Source of the DNA: CAIVPM01 sp049242865
GTDB taxonomy: Bacteria; Bacteroidota; Bacteroidia; Chitinophagales; Chitinophagaceae
Direction of reading: 5' to 3'
DNA length: 37,250 nucleotides
Assembly (NCBI GenBank): GCA_049242865.1
Contig: JBMLOR010000073.1
Coordinates: forward strand, 1 to 37,250
A model generated the notes under the pieces. The model searched no databases. It saw nothing but the letters and a program-made list of their open reading frames with translations, and was not told the DNA's origin. Shown piece by piece: positions 24,680 through 31,852 of this stretch. The position numbers and the translations under genes are program-made. Position 1 is the first letter of the stretch, and every line of letters starts with the position of its first letter.

Positions 24680-24820
24680 CCTAGCTGATAAGAATTACAG
24701 CAGTTGAACCTAACCCTGATTGAAATGGAAAGCTCGAATGCAGCGAAGCGAAATGAAGACTTGGAATGAAAAGCAGGACATGAAAGTTAAATAGAATTGC
24801 TGTAGTTGATGTTTCTGAAA
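24680..24820. other. Possible structured RNA or repeat element in the apaG-grpE intergenic region
   Basis: The 238-base gap between apaG and grpE contains an element bounded by an imperfect inverted repeat, TTACAGCAG (24695-24703) and TTGCTGTAG (24797-24805). Inside are nested complementary pairs: TAAC/GTTA (24711-24714, 24786-24789) and CCTG/CAGG (24715-24718, 24774-24777). These flank purine-rich, internal-loop-like strands (ATTGAAATGGAAAG and TTGGAATGAAAAG). The purine-rich centre GCAGCGAAGCGAAATG differs in composition from its surroundings. No ORF spans it. Layout recalls recurring structured intergenic elements of Bacteroidota, but the class and strand cannot be fixed here. Confidence 0.4.
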
Positions 24821-24828
24821 ATATATTT

Positions 24829-25215
24829 TTAGTTCAGTTTTGACGGTGCAACTAAATTGAAAGCTGGGATTATAACTTCAAACTCTTTATTATTTTGTAG
24901 GTTGAGCATGGTGTAGGTTCCATACATTTTACCCATTTCACTTTTTAAAAAACAAGCACTGATGTAGGTGAATGGTTTGTGAAAAAAAATAACTGGCGTT
25001 TGCCCTACAACACCCTCTCCTTCTACCATTCTGTACTCGCCACAACTATCAAAAATATGCCAAGTGCGTTTTAAAAGTTGAACAGCAAATTTGTTTTGAT
25101 TATTTATAGTAATTCGGTAAGAAAAACCAAATTCATGGTTAAATGCATTGCTACTATCTTTTTCATAAAAGACTTCTACATTAATTTCAATTCCATTTGT
25201 AGTTGTTGAATACAT
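24829..25215 (-). CDS. apaG: ApaG domain protein
   Basis: 128 residues, nearly the whole length an ApaG beta-sandwich. Visible hallmarks are FSYRITINNQNKFAVQLLKRTWHIFDSCG, the glycine-rich EGEGVVGQTPVI loop, and the FTYISACFLKSEMGKMYGTY strand region. ApaG has been linked to divalent-cation handling and to Ap4A metabolism in proteobacteria, but its biochemical function is not settled. It lies about 97 bases after the photolyase-related gene, same strand, and could be read from the same transcript; I see no convincing terminator between them. Confidence 0.92.
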   Translation of the reverse strand: MYSTTTNGIEINVEVFYEKDSSNAFNHEFGFSYRITINNQNKFAVQLLKRTWHIFDSCGEYRMVEGEGVVGQTPVIFFHKPFTYISACFLKSEMGKMYGTYTMLNLQNNKEFEVIIPAFNLVAPSKLN

Positions 25216-25311
25216 AGTGTTTTACAAATCTAAAAGCTTTTGATATTCAAAATTCTTTATTGTGTTTTAAAACCAACAATTAAGTAAAAAACTAGTTTTA
25301 CTTACAAAAAA

Positions 25312-26781
25312 TTAATGTAGAGTAGCTGTAAATTGTTGGTAAATTGCTTGTATTTGGGCTTTTTTTTCTGTTGTCATTTTATCGTAGGTTTTAATAAGCA
25401 TTCCTAATCTTGGATTTGATAAAAAAAAGTTACGTTGTTTGTTCATAAAATGCCAAAACAACGCATCCCAAATTTCGCTCCATTTGTCTTTTTTGTAATT
25501 ACTCATTTTTAGTACATAACTGCTGCCACTGATGTAGGGTTTTGTTGCCATTAATCCACCATCTGCAAACTGACTCATGCCATAAACATTAGTTACCATT
25601 ACCCAATCATAAGCATCAATATACATTTCCATAAACCATTTGTACACTTGGTTGGGATGAAACTCGCAGAGTAACATAAAGTTGCCCAAAATCATGAGTC
25701 GTTCAATGTGATGATTGTAGCCGGTATTTAACAACTTTTTTATAGTTACATCAATAGGTAGTATACCTGTTGTTGCGTTATAAAAAGATGGGGGAATTTG
25801 TTTTGTAAATTGCCAATAATTGGTTGTACGTTCTTGACTGCCTTTGTAAACATACACACCACGAATAAACTCACGCCAACCAATAATTTGTCGGATAAAA
25901 CCTTCGAGTGAATTAAGTGATACGTTGTTTGTTTTGCTAAAATCAATAGCAGCATTTACTATTTGCATAGGTAGCAATAAACCTATATTGAGCATTGGAG
26001 TAAGGATGCTGTGATGGAGGGTAATTTCGTTGTCGACAATGGCATCTTCGTATTCACCAAATTCATTAAAACGGGTTTTAAAAAATTGCTGCAACCAAAT
26101 TTCACTTTGATGATGTGTTGTAGGATAGATAAAGGTTGTAGAAATTTTTCCATAATTGTTTGGATAATGTTTTTCTACATAATTTATTGCTTCTTTGTAA
26201 TGCTCATTAATTTCTGGAAACTCAATTCTTGGGGCAAGTTTATCTTTTGGATATTTTAACCTGTTATCAGCATCAAAACTCCATTTACCACCTGTTGGCT
26301 TTCCATTATCATCGATTAAAATGTTTAATTTTTTTCGTTGTTGAATGTAAAAATCTGTTTGAAAATATTTTTGTTTTACTCCAAAATAATTTTCTAGACC
26401 TTGCTTTGTATTAATAAACAATGGTGTTGGATGCTCAACAATTTTTATTTGTTTTTTTAAACAAGTTTCAACAATTCGTTTATTAAGACAATTATCACAA
26501 ACATCATACACAGCAATAACTGAGTGAGGGCTTTGATTTAAAAACTCCCTTACATCGTGTTGGTTGTTTGTAGCCTCAATATAAGTTACTTTAATACCAT
26601 TTTGTTGTAAATAAGTTTTATAAAATTGCATGCTGGCCCTATGTAAAACCAACTTTTGTTTATGAAATTTATACTGACTAAAAAATAGAAATTCTTCTAT
26701 TAAAAAAACTTCGGTTGCCTGTTTTAACAAGCTAATGTCTTTAAACAATTGGTTAGGGAAAATCAAAAACGCTGGGTTCAT
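25312..26781 (-). CDS. Cryptochrome/photolyase-related protein (DPRP family) lacking Fe-S cysteines
   Basis: 489 residues matching the deoxyribodipyrimidine photolyase-related family (bacterial (6-4) photolyases, FeS-BCP). The N-terminal alpha/beta domain starts FLIFPNQLF, the middle has IIGWREFIRGVY (299-310), and the core signature is HHIERLMILGNF, then VMVTNVYGMSQFADGGLMATKPYISGS (394-420). Family enzymes hold a 4Fe-4S cluster with one Cys in the VCxWxL segment and three around YCxxC...ACPF. Here the first position is Y380 (VYKWFM) and the second region reads MSNYKKDKWSEIWDALFW with the loop shortened. The only cysteines are C95, C98, C107 and C372. Its ATG abuts the TAA of the DUF2256 gene. 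Confidence 0.88.
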   Translation of the reverse strand: MNPAFLIFPNQLFKDISLLKQATEVFLIEEFLFFSQYKFHKQKLVLHRASMQFYKTYLQQNGIKVTYIEATNNQHDVREFLNQSPHSVIAVYDVCDNCLNKRIVETCLKKQIKIVEHPTPLFINTKQGLENYFGVKQKYFQTDFYIQQRKKLNILIDDNGKPTGGKWSFDADNRLKYPKDKLAPRIEFPEINEHYKEAINYVEKHYPNNYGKISTTFIYPTTHHQSEIWLQQFFKTRFNEFGEYEDAIVDNEITLHHSILTPMLNIGLLLPMQIVNAAIDFSKTNNVSLNSLEGFIRQIIGWREFIRGVYVYKGSQERTTNYWQFTKQIPPSFYNATTGILPIDVTIKKLLNTGYNHHIERLMILGNFMLLCEFHPNQVYKWFMEMYIDAYDWVMVTNVYGMSQFADGGLMATKPYISGSSYVLKMSNYKKDKWSEIWDALFWHFMNKQRNFFLSNPRLGMLIKTYDKMTTEKKAQIQAIYQQFTATLH

Positions 26782-26925
26782 TTATTTATTTTTATTCATT
26801 CTACATTTATCGCTACAATACTTTACTTCGTCCCAAACTTTTTCCCATTTTTTACGCCAAGTAAATGGCCTATTGCAAGTAATACAAACTTTGGTGGGGA
26901 GATGTTGTTTTTTTACATTTCTCAT
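26782..26925 (-). CDS. DUF2256 domain zinc-knuckle protein, 47 aa
   Basis: A complete 47-codon gene, short enough to be missed by default ORF length cut-offs. The protein has paired cysteines C14-x-x-C17 and C37-x-x-x-C41, expected to bind one zinc, around the DUF2256 core RPFTWRKKWEKVWDEVKYCS (19-38). The start overlaps the TGA of the upstream flavin reductase (ATGA, 26925-26922), and the TAA is followed directly by the ATG of the photolyase-related gene, so translation is coupled on both sides. DUF2256 genes are known neighbours of photolyase/cryptochrome genes; the function is unknown. Confidence 0.93.
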   Translation of the reverse strand: MRNVKKQHLPTKVCITCNRPFTWRKKWEKVWDEVKYCSDKCRMNKNK

Positions 26926-27551
26926 ATTTCGGTACTAACTTTTCCAACTTTAGCATAACTGAGCCTGTGTAGTTTTTTGGTTACATGATAACTATCTAAG
27001 CCACTACAAGTAACAGTTTGGGCTTTTTCTAAATCAACAAATCCATCGGCATTTAATACTTCATCTGGAAATATTATTTTAACTATTTTGCCAATAATTA
27101 AAGTAGTACCATTTAGCTCAATATCGATTTTTTGAACAAATTCACAGGCAAATTTCACACTACTTTCTTGTACAAATGGAGCAATAATATTGCTAACATA
27201 CTCTGGTGTTAAGCCAACTTCTTTAAACTCACTTACACCTTCATCGTACTTTGCACTACATTGATGGGCTTGTTTAACAAAGCTTGGTAAAACATGGTTT
27301 ATTGTGTATACTTTGGTATCTAAAATATTTCCCAAGGTATTTCTTTTAGGATATGATGGCCTTATAATTATTCCACAAAGTGCAGGATTTGCACCTAGAT
27401 GAAAAAGGCTACTAAAAGTTGCTAAGTTTTCTTCGCCATCAGCACTTTTTGTTGCTACTAAAGTTAAGCTTTTAAATCCACCTAATGAGTTGATAAGGTT
27501 TGCCCTGAATCTAGTTTCAAGACTAATTATTTGTTCATGGTTGTACGTCAT
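26922..27551 (-). CDS. Flavin reductase-like protein (FMN-binding split barrel)
   Basis: 209 residues of the flavin reductase-like fold that binds FMN or FAD and uses NAD(P)H. The core FKSLTLVATKSADGEENLATFSS corresponds to the phosphate-binding strand-turn, followed by PALCGIIIRPSYPKRNTLGNI and later the FACEFVQKIDIELNGTTLIIGKI barrel strands. The N-terminus overlaps the end of the photolyase gene by 17 bases and the C-terminus overlaps the DUF2256 start by 4. Its location among three photolyase-type genes suggests it supplies reduced flavin to them; this is inference. It could also bind flavin without a reductase role. Confidence 0.85.
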   Translation of the reverse strand: MTYNHEQIISLETRFRANLINSLGGFKSLTLVATKSADGEENLATFSSLFHLGANPALCGIIIRPSYPKRNTLGNILDTKVYTINHVLPSFVKQAHQCSAKYDEGVSEFKEVGLTPEYVSNIIAPFVQESSVKFACEFVQKIDIELNGTTLIIGKIVKIIFPDEVLNADGFVDLEKAQTVTCSGLDSYHVTKKLHRLSYAKVGKVSTEI

Positions 27552-29010
27552 TTTCTTTTCTTCTTGTATGTTTATATAAAATTCTTAAGTTTTCTTTTTT
27601 AACCAATTCATTACTTCTATGTCCCCAAATAGCTTTTCTGGCTTCTTTACCAGCAAGTTCAATATCCACAATAGGAAAAGGATAATCTTTACCAATAACA
27701 ACCCCACTTAATTGTTGTTCAATTAAACTCATTTTATATGGTTCGTGAATAAACTCAACTGGAATTTGATTTAGTTGTGGTAACCATTTTTTTATGAATA
27801 AGCCATGTGGGTCATGATCTTGAGATTGTTTTATAGGATTGTACATTCGAATAGTATTAATGCCTGTTGTACCTGCCTGCATTTGAAATTGTGGGTAATG
27901 AATTCCAGGCTCATAATCTAAAAAAAGTTGTGCTAAATGGTAAGTTGCTAAACGCCAATCTTGAAATAAATGATGGCAAAAAACACTCACCAACATGGCC
28001 CTCATTCTAAAGTTAATCCAACCTGTTTTTTGTAAACACTTCATGCATGCATCTACTAATGGAAATCCTGTATTACCATTTTTCCAAGCATTAATATAGT
28101 GTTCATTAACAGGATGTTGCAATAGTTCGTAACCAGCGTTTACACATTTTATTTCGTAGCTGCACTCAACTTCAAATTTTTGTATAAAATGACAATGCCA
28201 TTTTAAACGAGTTAAAAAATTAGTAAAGGCAAATTTGTATGGCGAAGTTTTTGAAATTGCATAAACATATTGATAGGCTTGACGTATACTTAAATTACCC
28301 CAACTTAAATAAACTGATATTCTTGAACAGCTAGTTCTACTTTCTTGTGGTTTGCTGATGTGCTTGCTATAATTTTTACCTCGCTCAGCTACAAAAGATT
28401 GTAAATATTTCCAAGCAAAATCTTCGCCAGCAGGTTGATAATCTTGTGGGTAGTGATTAAGTTCTTGTTCTACATCTTGTGGCAATGTAAAATGATTAAT
28501 TACATTAATTTCATCTTGACTTGAATAAGAATTTTTTATGATTGGAGCATGCATGGCAACAAACCATTGTTTATCCCAACCTGTTCGATTTTTAATACCT
28601 CTAACAATTCCATCACGTTGAAATTGAAGCCAAGTGATATTTGATTTGTTACAAAAAGATGCTACTTTTTTATCTCTATCAAAAGTTAATTGAATACCAG
28701 TTTCTTGATAGCTAAATACATTTTGAATTTCAAATTGCTCAACAAGTGATTGAAATACAGCTAAAGCTTCGCCATAAAAAACTTGAATTTTTTTATTAAA
28801 CTGCTCCAACTTTTTGTTCAACTGCTTTAAAGAATGATATTGAAACTGTAAATGTCTTAAACTAGTATCTGAATAAGTTATGATAGAAGGCTCAAAAAGA
28901 AATATGATAAGATATGGCAATTCACTTTCTTCTGCTTTTTGTAAAGGCAAATGGTCTTGAGAACGAATGTCTCTTTTAATCCAAACAATATTTATTTGCT
29001 GTTTAGTCAA
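27535..29010 (-). CDS. Cryptochrome/deoxyribodipyrimidine photolyase family protein
   Basis: 491 residues with the usual order: alpha/beta antenna domain (1-130, NIVWIKRDIRSQDHLPL) and helical FAD domain (from about 200). FAD-domain motifs are RISVYLSWGNLSIRQA (230-245), TGFPLVDACMKCLQKTGWINFRMRAML (314-340) and HHLFQDWR. The canonical segment D-x-D-L-x-x-N that faces the flavin N5 is here DYEPGIHYPQFQMQAG (365-380), with His at the Asn position, followed by TTGINTIRMYNP. It therefore belongs to a divergent photolyase/cryptochrome branch, and repair activity cannot be assumed. It overlaps both neighbours (8 bases upstream, 17 downstream). Confidence 0.88.
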   Translation of the reverse strand: MTKQQINIVWIKRDIRSQDHLPLQKAEESELPYLIIFLFEPSIITYSDTSLRHLQFQYHSLKQLNKKLEQFNKKIQVFYGEALAVFQSLVEQFEIQNVFSYQETGIQLTFDRDKKVASFCNKSNITWLQFQRDGIVRGIKNRTGWDKQWFVAMHAPIIKNSYSSQDEINVINHFTLPQDVEQELNHYPQDYQPAGEDFAWKYLQSFVAERGKNYSKHISKPQESRTSCSRISVYLSWGNLSIRQAYQYVYAISKTSPYKFAFTNFLTRLKWHCHFIQKFEVECSYEIKCVNAGYELLQHPVNEHYINAWKNGNTGFPLVDACMKCLQKTGWINFRMRAMLVSVFCHHLFQDWRLATYHLAQLFLDYEPGIHYPQFQMQAGTTGINTIRMYNPIKQSQDHDPHGLFIKKWLPQLNQIPVEFIHEPYKMSLIEQQLSGVVIGKDYPFPIVDIELAGKEARKAIWGHRSNELVKKENLRILYKHTRRKENDVQP

Positions 29011-30109
29011 TTATAAGTTTGCTAATATTTCGTTCACATTTTTTCCAATAACTAAAAAAGGAAGGAAAATATCCAGTAACATCTTCAAACATCCAATCTC
29101 TTTTATGCAGTATACCTTTATAATGTGTAGCAGTTGGATGTTCTTTATAATGTATATCATTAGCTCCAATAATAGATGCCAACTCATCAAACTCTCCTAC
29201 AAACACTTGAATATTTGAAATATTCTTCGATAAATTTAAAATGAAGTTTATTGTATTATCACTAACAGGATATTTTTTATAAAAACTAGGCTCCACAATA
29301 AAAATTCTATTGCATGGGAGTTCTTTCAACCAAATTGGATCTAAATTATAAAAGTTATAAACTACCGCTGGCAGATTTTCATTAATTACAAAAGGTTTTT
29401 TTTCTGGCAAAGTAGTTTTTAAAAAAGGATTGGATAAATCTTTTAATTCGGTTGGAATGTCGATTTTTTCGATACGCTCATAAGAAACGTCAAGATATGT
29501 ATCAACTTGATTTGTACCACAATATTTATTAATATTTTCTTGATTTGCATAGTATTTTTTATTACTAAAACTACCTGCAACCCATTGCCAACTTAAAGCA
29601 TTACTTGCCCAATCTGCATCTAACAAATAATAGTACATCCATTTTGATGGGTTAAACCAATGACTTTTTGCTATGTTACAGCAGTTACTTGCCACATACA
29701 TTCTCATGTGGTTGTGCATATATCCAAAACTATAAAGTTGCTGTATTGCAGCATCAATAGCTTCTATACCTGTATTAGCAGAAATAATTGCAGTACTTAT
29801 TTTATGATTATTTACATCGGGCTGTTGTTGCTTTAAATCGCTATCAATTTCGTGTTGCTTTGCTATCCAAACTTGCTGAAAGTAATCTCTCCAAGCTAGT
29901 TCCTTTAAAAAACTTTCAATTTCGTAGGGCTTGTAACCTTTGTTTAAAATTGCTGTTGCAACTTGCTTTGTAGAAATTACACCTCTAGAAATGTATGGTG
30001 ACAGCTTTGTAACTGCACCATTTAAATAGTTTCTTGTTTTGCCATATTTTATGGGGTCTATATTTTCAATTAACTGTAAAATCTCGTGATAATTTGTAGT
30101 GAAATACAT
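29003..30109 (-). CDS. Photolyase-like FAD-binding protein with apparently permuted domains
   Basis: 368 residues. The N-terminal 200 form a photolyase FAD domain without the antenna domain before it: TKLSPYISRGVIS (34-46), FLKELAWRDYFQQVW (67-81), TGIEAIDAAIQQLYSFGYMHNHMRMYVAS (113-141) and DADWASNALSWQWVAGS (164-180), with the flavin-facing Asn at N170. The C-terminal 130 residues look like part of the antenna fold placed behind it: NRIFIVEPSFYKKYPVSDN (267-285), then FILNLSKNISNIQVFVGEFDELA (289-311), resembling the strand-helix-strand of normal photolyase N-termini. Function is unknown; flavin-based light chemistry is the best inference. It ends 8 bases inside the next photolyase gene. 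Confidence 0.8.
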   Translation of the reverse strand: MYFTTNYHEILQLIENIDPIKYGKTRNYLNGAVTKLSPYISRGVISTKQVATAILNKGYKPYEIESFLKELAWRDYFQQVWIAKQHEIDSDLKQQQPDVNNHKISTAIISANTGIEAIDAAIQQLYSFGYMHNHMRMYVASNCCNIAKSHWFNPSKWMYYYLLDADWASNALSWQWVAGSFSNKKYYANQENINKYCGTNQVDTYLDVSYERIEKIDIPTELKDLSNPFLKTTLPEKKPFVINENLPAVVYNFYNLDPIWLKELPCNRIFIVEPSFYKKYPVSDNTINFILNLSKNISNIQVFVGEFDELASIIGANDIHYKEHPTATHYKGILHKRDWMFEDVTGYFPSFFSYWKKCERNISKLIID

Positions 30110-30160
30110 ATAAATTCAAACTAATTGTTTATAAGTGTTGTATTTTCAATGCTTTTAAAA

Positions 30161-30433
30161 TTACCGCTTGGAAATTTTATTGTGGGTAATATTTCGTTGT
30201 AAACTGCATTTAAACCTTGTAATATCTTTACTTCTAAGCATTTTGTGTTTAGTGCTAATACCGCTATTAACTCTTTTTCTCCAAAGATTAAAACTGCTAC
30301 GCTTTAATTCTTTACGCATTAGTGCAATTACATCTGCCTCGCTATAATTAAATTGGATTTTAATAGCTTCAAAAGGAGTTCTATCTTCCCAAGCCATTTC
30401 TATAATTCTATCTTTATCAATTTGTGATAACAT
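30161..30433 (-). CDS. DUF2805/TIGR03643 family protein
   Basis: 90 residues. The family signature is clear: DKDRIIEMAWEDRTPFEAIK (6-25), then SEADVIALMRKELKRSSFNLWRKRV and the basic TKHKML segment. The first half suggests a helix-turn-helix-like fold; the C-terminus is strongly basic, so nucleic-acid binding is possible but untested. The family is typically found next to photolyase/cryptochrome genes. Start 3 bases after the stop of the small flavin reductase, 51 bases before the permuted photolyase gene, so it is inside the operon. Confidence 0.85.
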   Translation of the reverse strand: MLSQIDKDRIIEMAWEDRTPFEAIKIQFNYSEADVIALMRKELKRSSFNLWRKRVNSGISTKHKMLRSKDITRFKCSLQRNITHNKISKR

Positions 30434-30436
30434 ATT

Positions 30437-30910
30437 TTATCCTCTAATAATTTTCTTTTCCCTTAAAAAATCTACAGTTAAGTATTCTTTATTAAAACTT
30501 TTATGCTGTAAGGCTTCAAAAACAAACAGTTTATGATCGCCTGTTTGTATAGCTTCTTTCTTTTTTAACAAAACAACTGCACTTAAATTTTGCAGAATGC
30601 TAAAACCATTCCATTCAGTTAAAACTCCTTTTTTCTCCAAATACTTTTGCTTATTATAATTTTTACCGCTTGTTTGTCCTAGTTTTTTTATTAAAGAAGC
30701 ATGTGAACTGTGTAACAATTGTAAAACGGCAACTTCAACCCGTTCTATATTTTCCAATGTTTTGGTGTTATTATAAACTGCAATAGCATATAATTTTGGT
30801 TGCATACTCACTGCAGAAACGTAAGTACAAATATTCATGTTTGATTGACCATTTACATGGGTTGCCAAACTATAAACAGGAAGATTTGGAATATTCCAAG
30901 GCTTTTGCAT
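30437..30910 (-). CDS. Small flavin reductase-family protein
   Basis: 157 residues from the ATG at 30910 (MQKPWNIPN); the frame extends upstream to 30928 but into likely promoter sequence. The fold is the FMN-binding split barrel: LPVYSLATHVNGQSNMNICTYVSAVSMQPKLYAIAVYNNTKT is the typical flavin-phosphate strand-loop, followed by AVLQLLHSSHASLIKKLG. Length and sequence differ from the 209-residue flavin reductase further down the operon, so they are not a recent duplication. First gene of the photolyase operon. The cofactor (FMN, FAD or possibly F420-like) cannot be told from sequence. Confidence 0.78.
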   Translation of the reverse strand: MQKPWNIPNLPVYSLATHVNGQSNMNICTYVSAVSMQPKLYAIAVYNNTKTLENIERVEVAVLQLLHSSHASLIKKLGQTSGKNYNKQKYLEKKGVLTEWNGFSILQNLSAVVLLKKKEAIQTGDHKLFVFEALQHKSFNKEYLTVDFLREKKIIRG

Positions 30911-31026
30911 AGAATAATAACAGAACAAATTAGTTTTGGTTTAAAGGTCTTTTTTGCGATTTTTGGCATGTTAATAATTTTTTAAGAAGAATATTTTGTT
31001 AAGAATCAAATAAATGGTATAAATAT

Positions 31027-31058
31027 TTTGAAGCAATTGAGTATTTCCCCTACTTTTG
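31027..31058 (+). promoter_or_regulatory. Promoter of rplS
   Basis: -33 TTTG (31027-31030), a 20-base spacer and -7 TACTTTTG (31051-31058) match the Bacteroidota sigma-A consensus exactly. The ATG follows 20 bases after the -7 element. Confidence 0.85.
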
Positions 31059-31078
31059 CAGTCCAAAAAATTTTAAAA

Positions 31079-31432
31079 ATGCAATCAGCAGTTAAATTTA
31101 TACACGAGCAATTAACAACTAAAAGAGAATACCCTGCTTTTAAAGCTGGTGATAACGTTACTGTAAACTATAAAATTATAGAGGGCGGTAAAGAGCGTGT
31201 GCAAAGCTTTAGAGGAGATGTTTTAAAAATACAAGGAAATGGAGCAACAGCTACTTTTACTGTACGTAAAATTAGTGATGGTGTAGGTGTAGAACGTTTG
31301 TTCCCTTTCAATTCTCCAAATGTAGAAAGTGTAACTTTAAACAAAGTGGGTAAAGTGCGTAGAGCTAAATTATTTTACCTTAGAGAAAGATTTGGAAAAA
31401 GTGCTCGTATTAAAGAAAAAAGAGTTAAGTAA
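31079..31432 (+). CDS. rplS: 50S ribosomal protein L19
   Basis: Large-subunit protein at the 30S-50S interface. 117 residues from the ATG at 31079 (MQSAVKFIHEQLTTKREYPAF), the normal length. The frame also extends upstream to a TTG at 31028, but that stretch contains the complete -33/-7 promoter, so it is not translated. Family motifs are FKAGDNVTVNYKIIEGGKER, VQSFRGDVLKIQGNG and the C-terminal VRRAKLFYLRERFGKSARIKEK. It has its own promoter and terminator, so it is monocistronic here, away from the usual rpsP-rimM-trmD group. Confidence 0.97.
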   Translation: MQSAVKFIHEQLTTKREYPAFKAGDNVTVNYKIIEGGKERVQSFRGDVLKIQGNGATATFTVRKISDGVGVERLFPFNSPNVESVTLNKVGKVRRAKLFYLRERFGKSARIKEKRVK

Positions 31433-31456
31433 TTTTTTTACAATATTATTCCTAAG

Positions 31457-31487
31457 GCGAAGTTTCATTATGAAACTTCGCTTTTTT
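31457..31487 (+). terminator. Terminator of rplS
   Basis: An 11-bp perfect stem (GCGAAGTTTCA / TGAAACTTCGC) with a 3-base loop is followed by TTTTTTG. Confidence 0.95.
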
Positions 31488-31544
31488 GTTTAATTTAAAA
31501 ATTAAGAATTATTTTAAATGTATAAGTTATTAAACTTATTACAT

Positions 31545-31552
31545 TAAATTTG
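31545..31552 (+). promoter_or_regulatory. -7 element of the tatA promoter
   Basis: TAAATTTG is an exact TAnnTTTG match 18 bases before the tatA ATG at 31571. No good -33 element at the expected spacing. Confidence 0.55.
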
Positions 31553-31570
31553 CATCATAAAATAAAGAAT

Positions 31571-31768
31571 ATGGGTAGCTTCGGAATGTCAGAAATGGTA
31601 ATAGTTCTAATAGTTGTATTGCTATTATTTGGTGGTAGAAAAATTCCAGAATTAATGCGTGGTTTAGGCAAAGGAATAAGAGAATTTAATGATGCTAAAA
31701 ACAATGTTCGTAAAGAAATTGAAGAAGGCATGAACGAAAAAGATAATAAAGTTATCGAATCTAAATAA
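31571..31768 (+). CDS. tatA: Sec-independent protein translocase subunit TatA
   Basis: Pore-forming subunit of the twin-arginine translocase. 65 residues from ATG at 31571 (MGSFGMSEM). One transmembrane helix (MVIVLIVVLLLF) is followed by the FGGRKIPELMRGLGKGIREFNDA hinge and amphipathic helix, then a charged tail. The upstream frame to a TTG at 31550 runs through the -7 element and is not used. tatC is not in the window. A strong terminator follows, making it monocistronic. Confidence 0.95.
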   Translation: MGSFGMSEMVIVLIVVLLLFGGRKIPELMRGLGKGIREFNDAKNNVRKEIEEGMNEKDNKVIESK

Positions 31769-31786
31769 TTAGGCTTTTAAATATTT

Positions 31787-31831
31787 TAGGCATCTACAAG
31801 TTGTACAATATCTTGTAGATGCCTATTTTTT
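31787..31831 (+). terminator. Terminator of tatA
   Basis: A 14-bp perfect stem (TAGGCATCTACAAG / CTTGTAGATGCCTA) with an 11-base loop, followed by TTTTTT. Confidence 0.93.
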
Positions 31832-31852
31832 AATCAAAATAATTGCTACACC

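Noticed and set aside
31028..31078. Longer N-terminus of L19 from a TTG start
   Set aside because: This stretch contains a complete -33/-7 promoter, and L19 proteins start at the MQSAVKF-like position.
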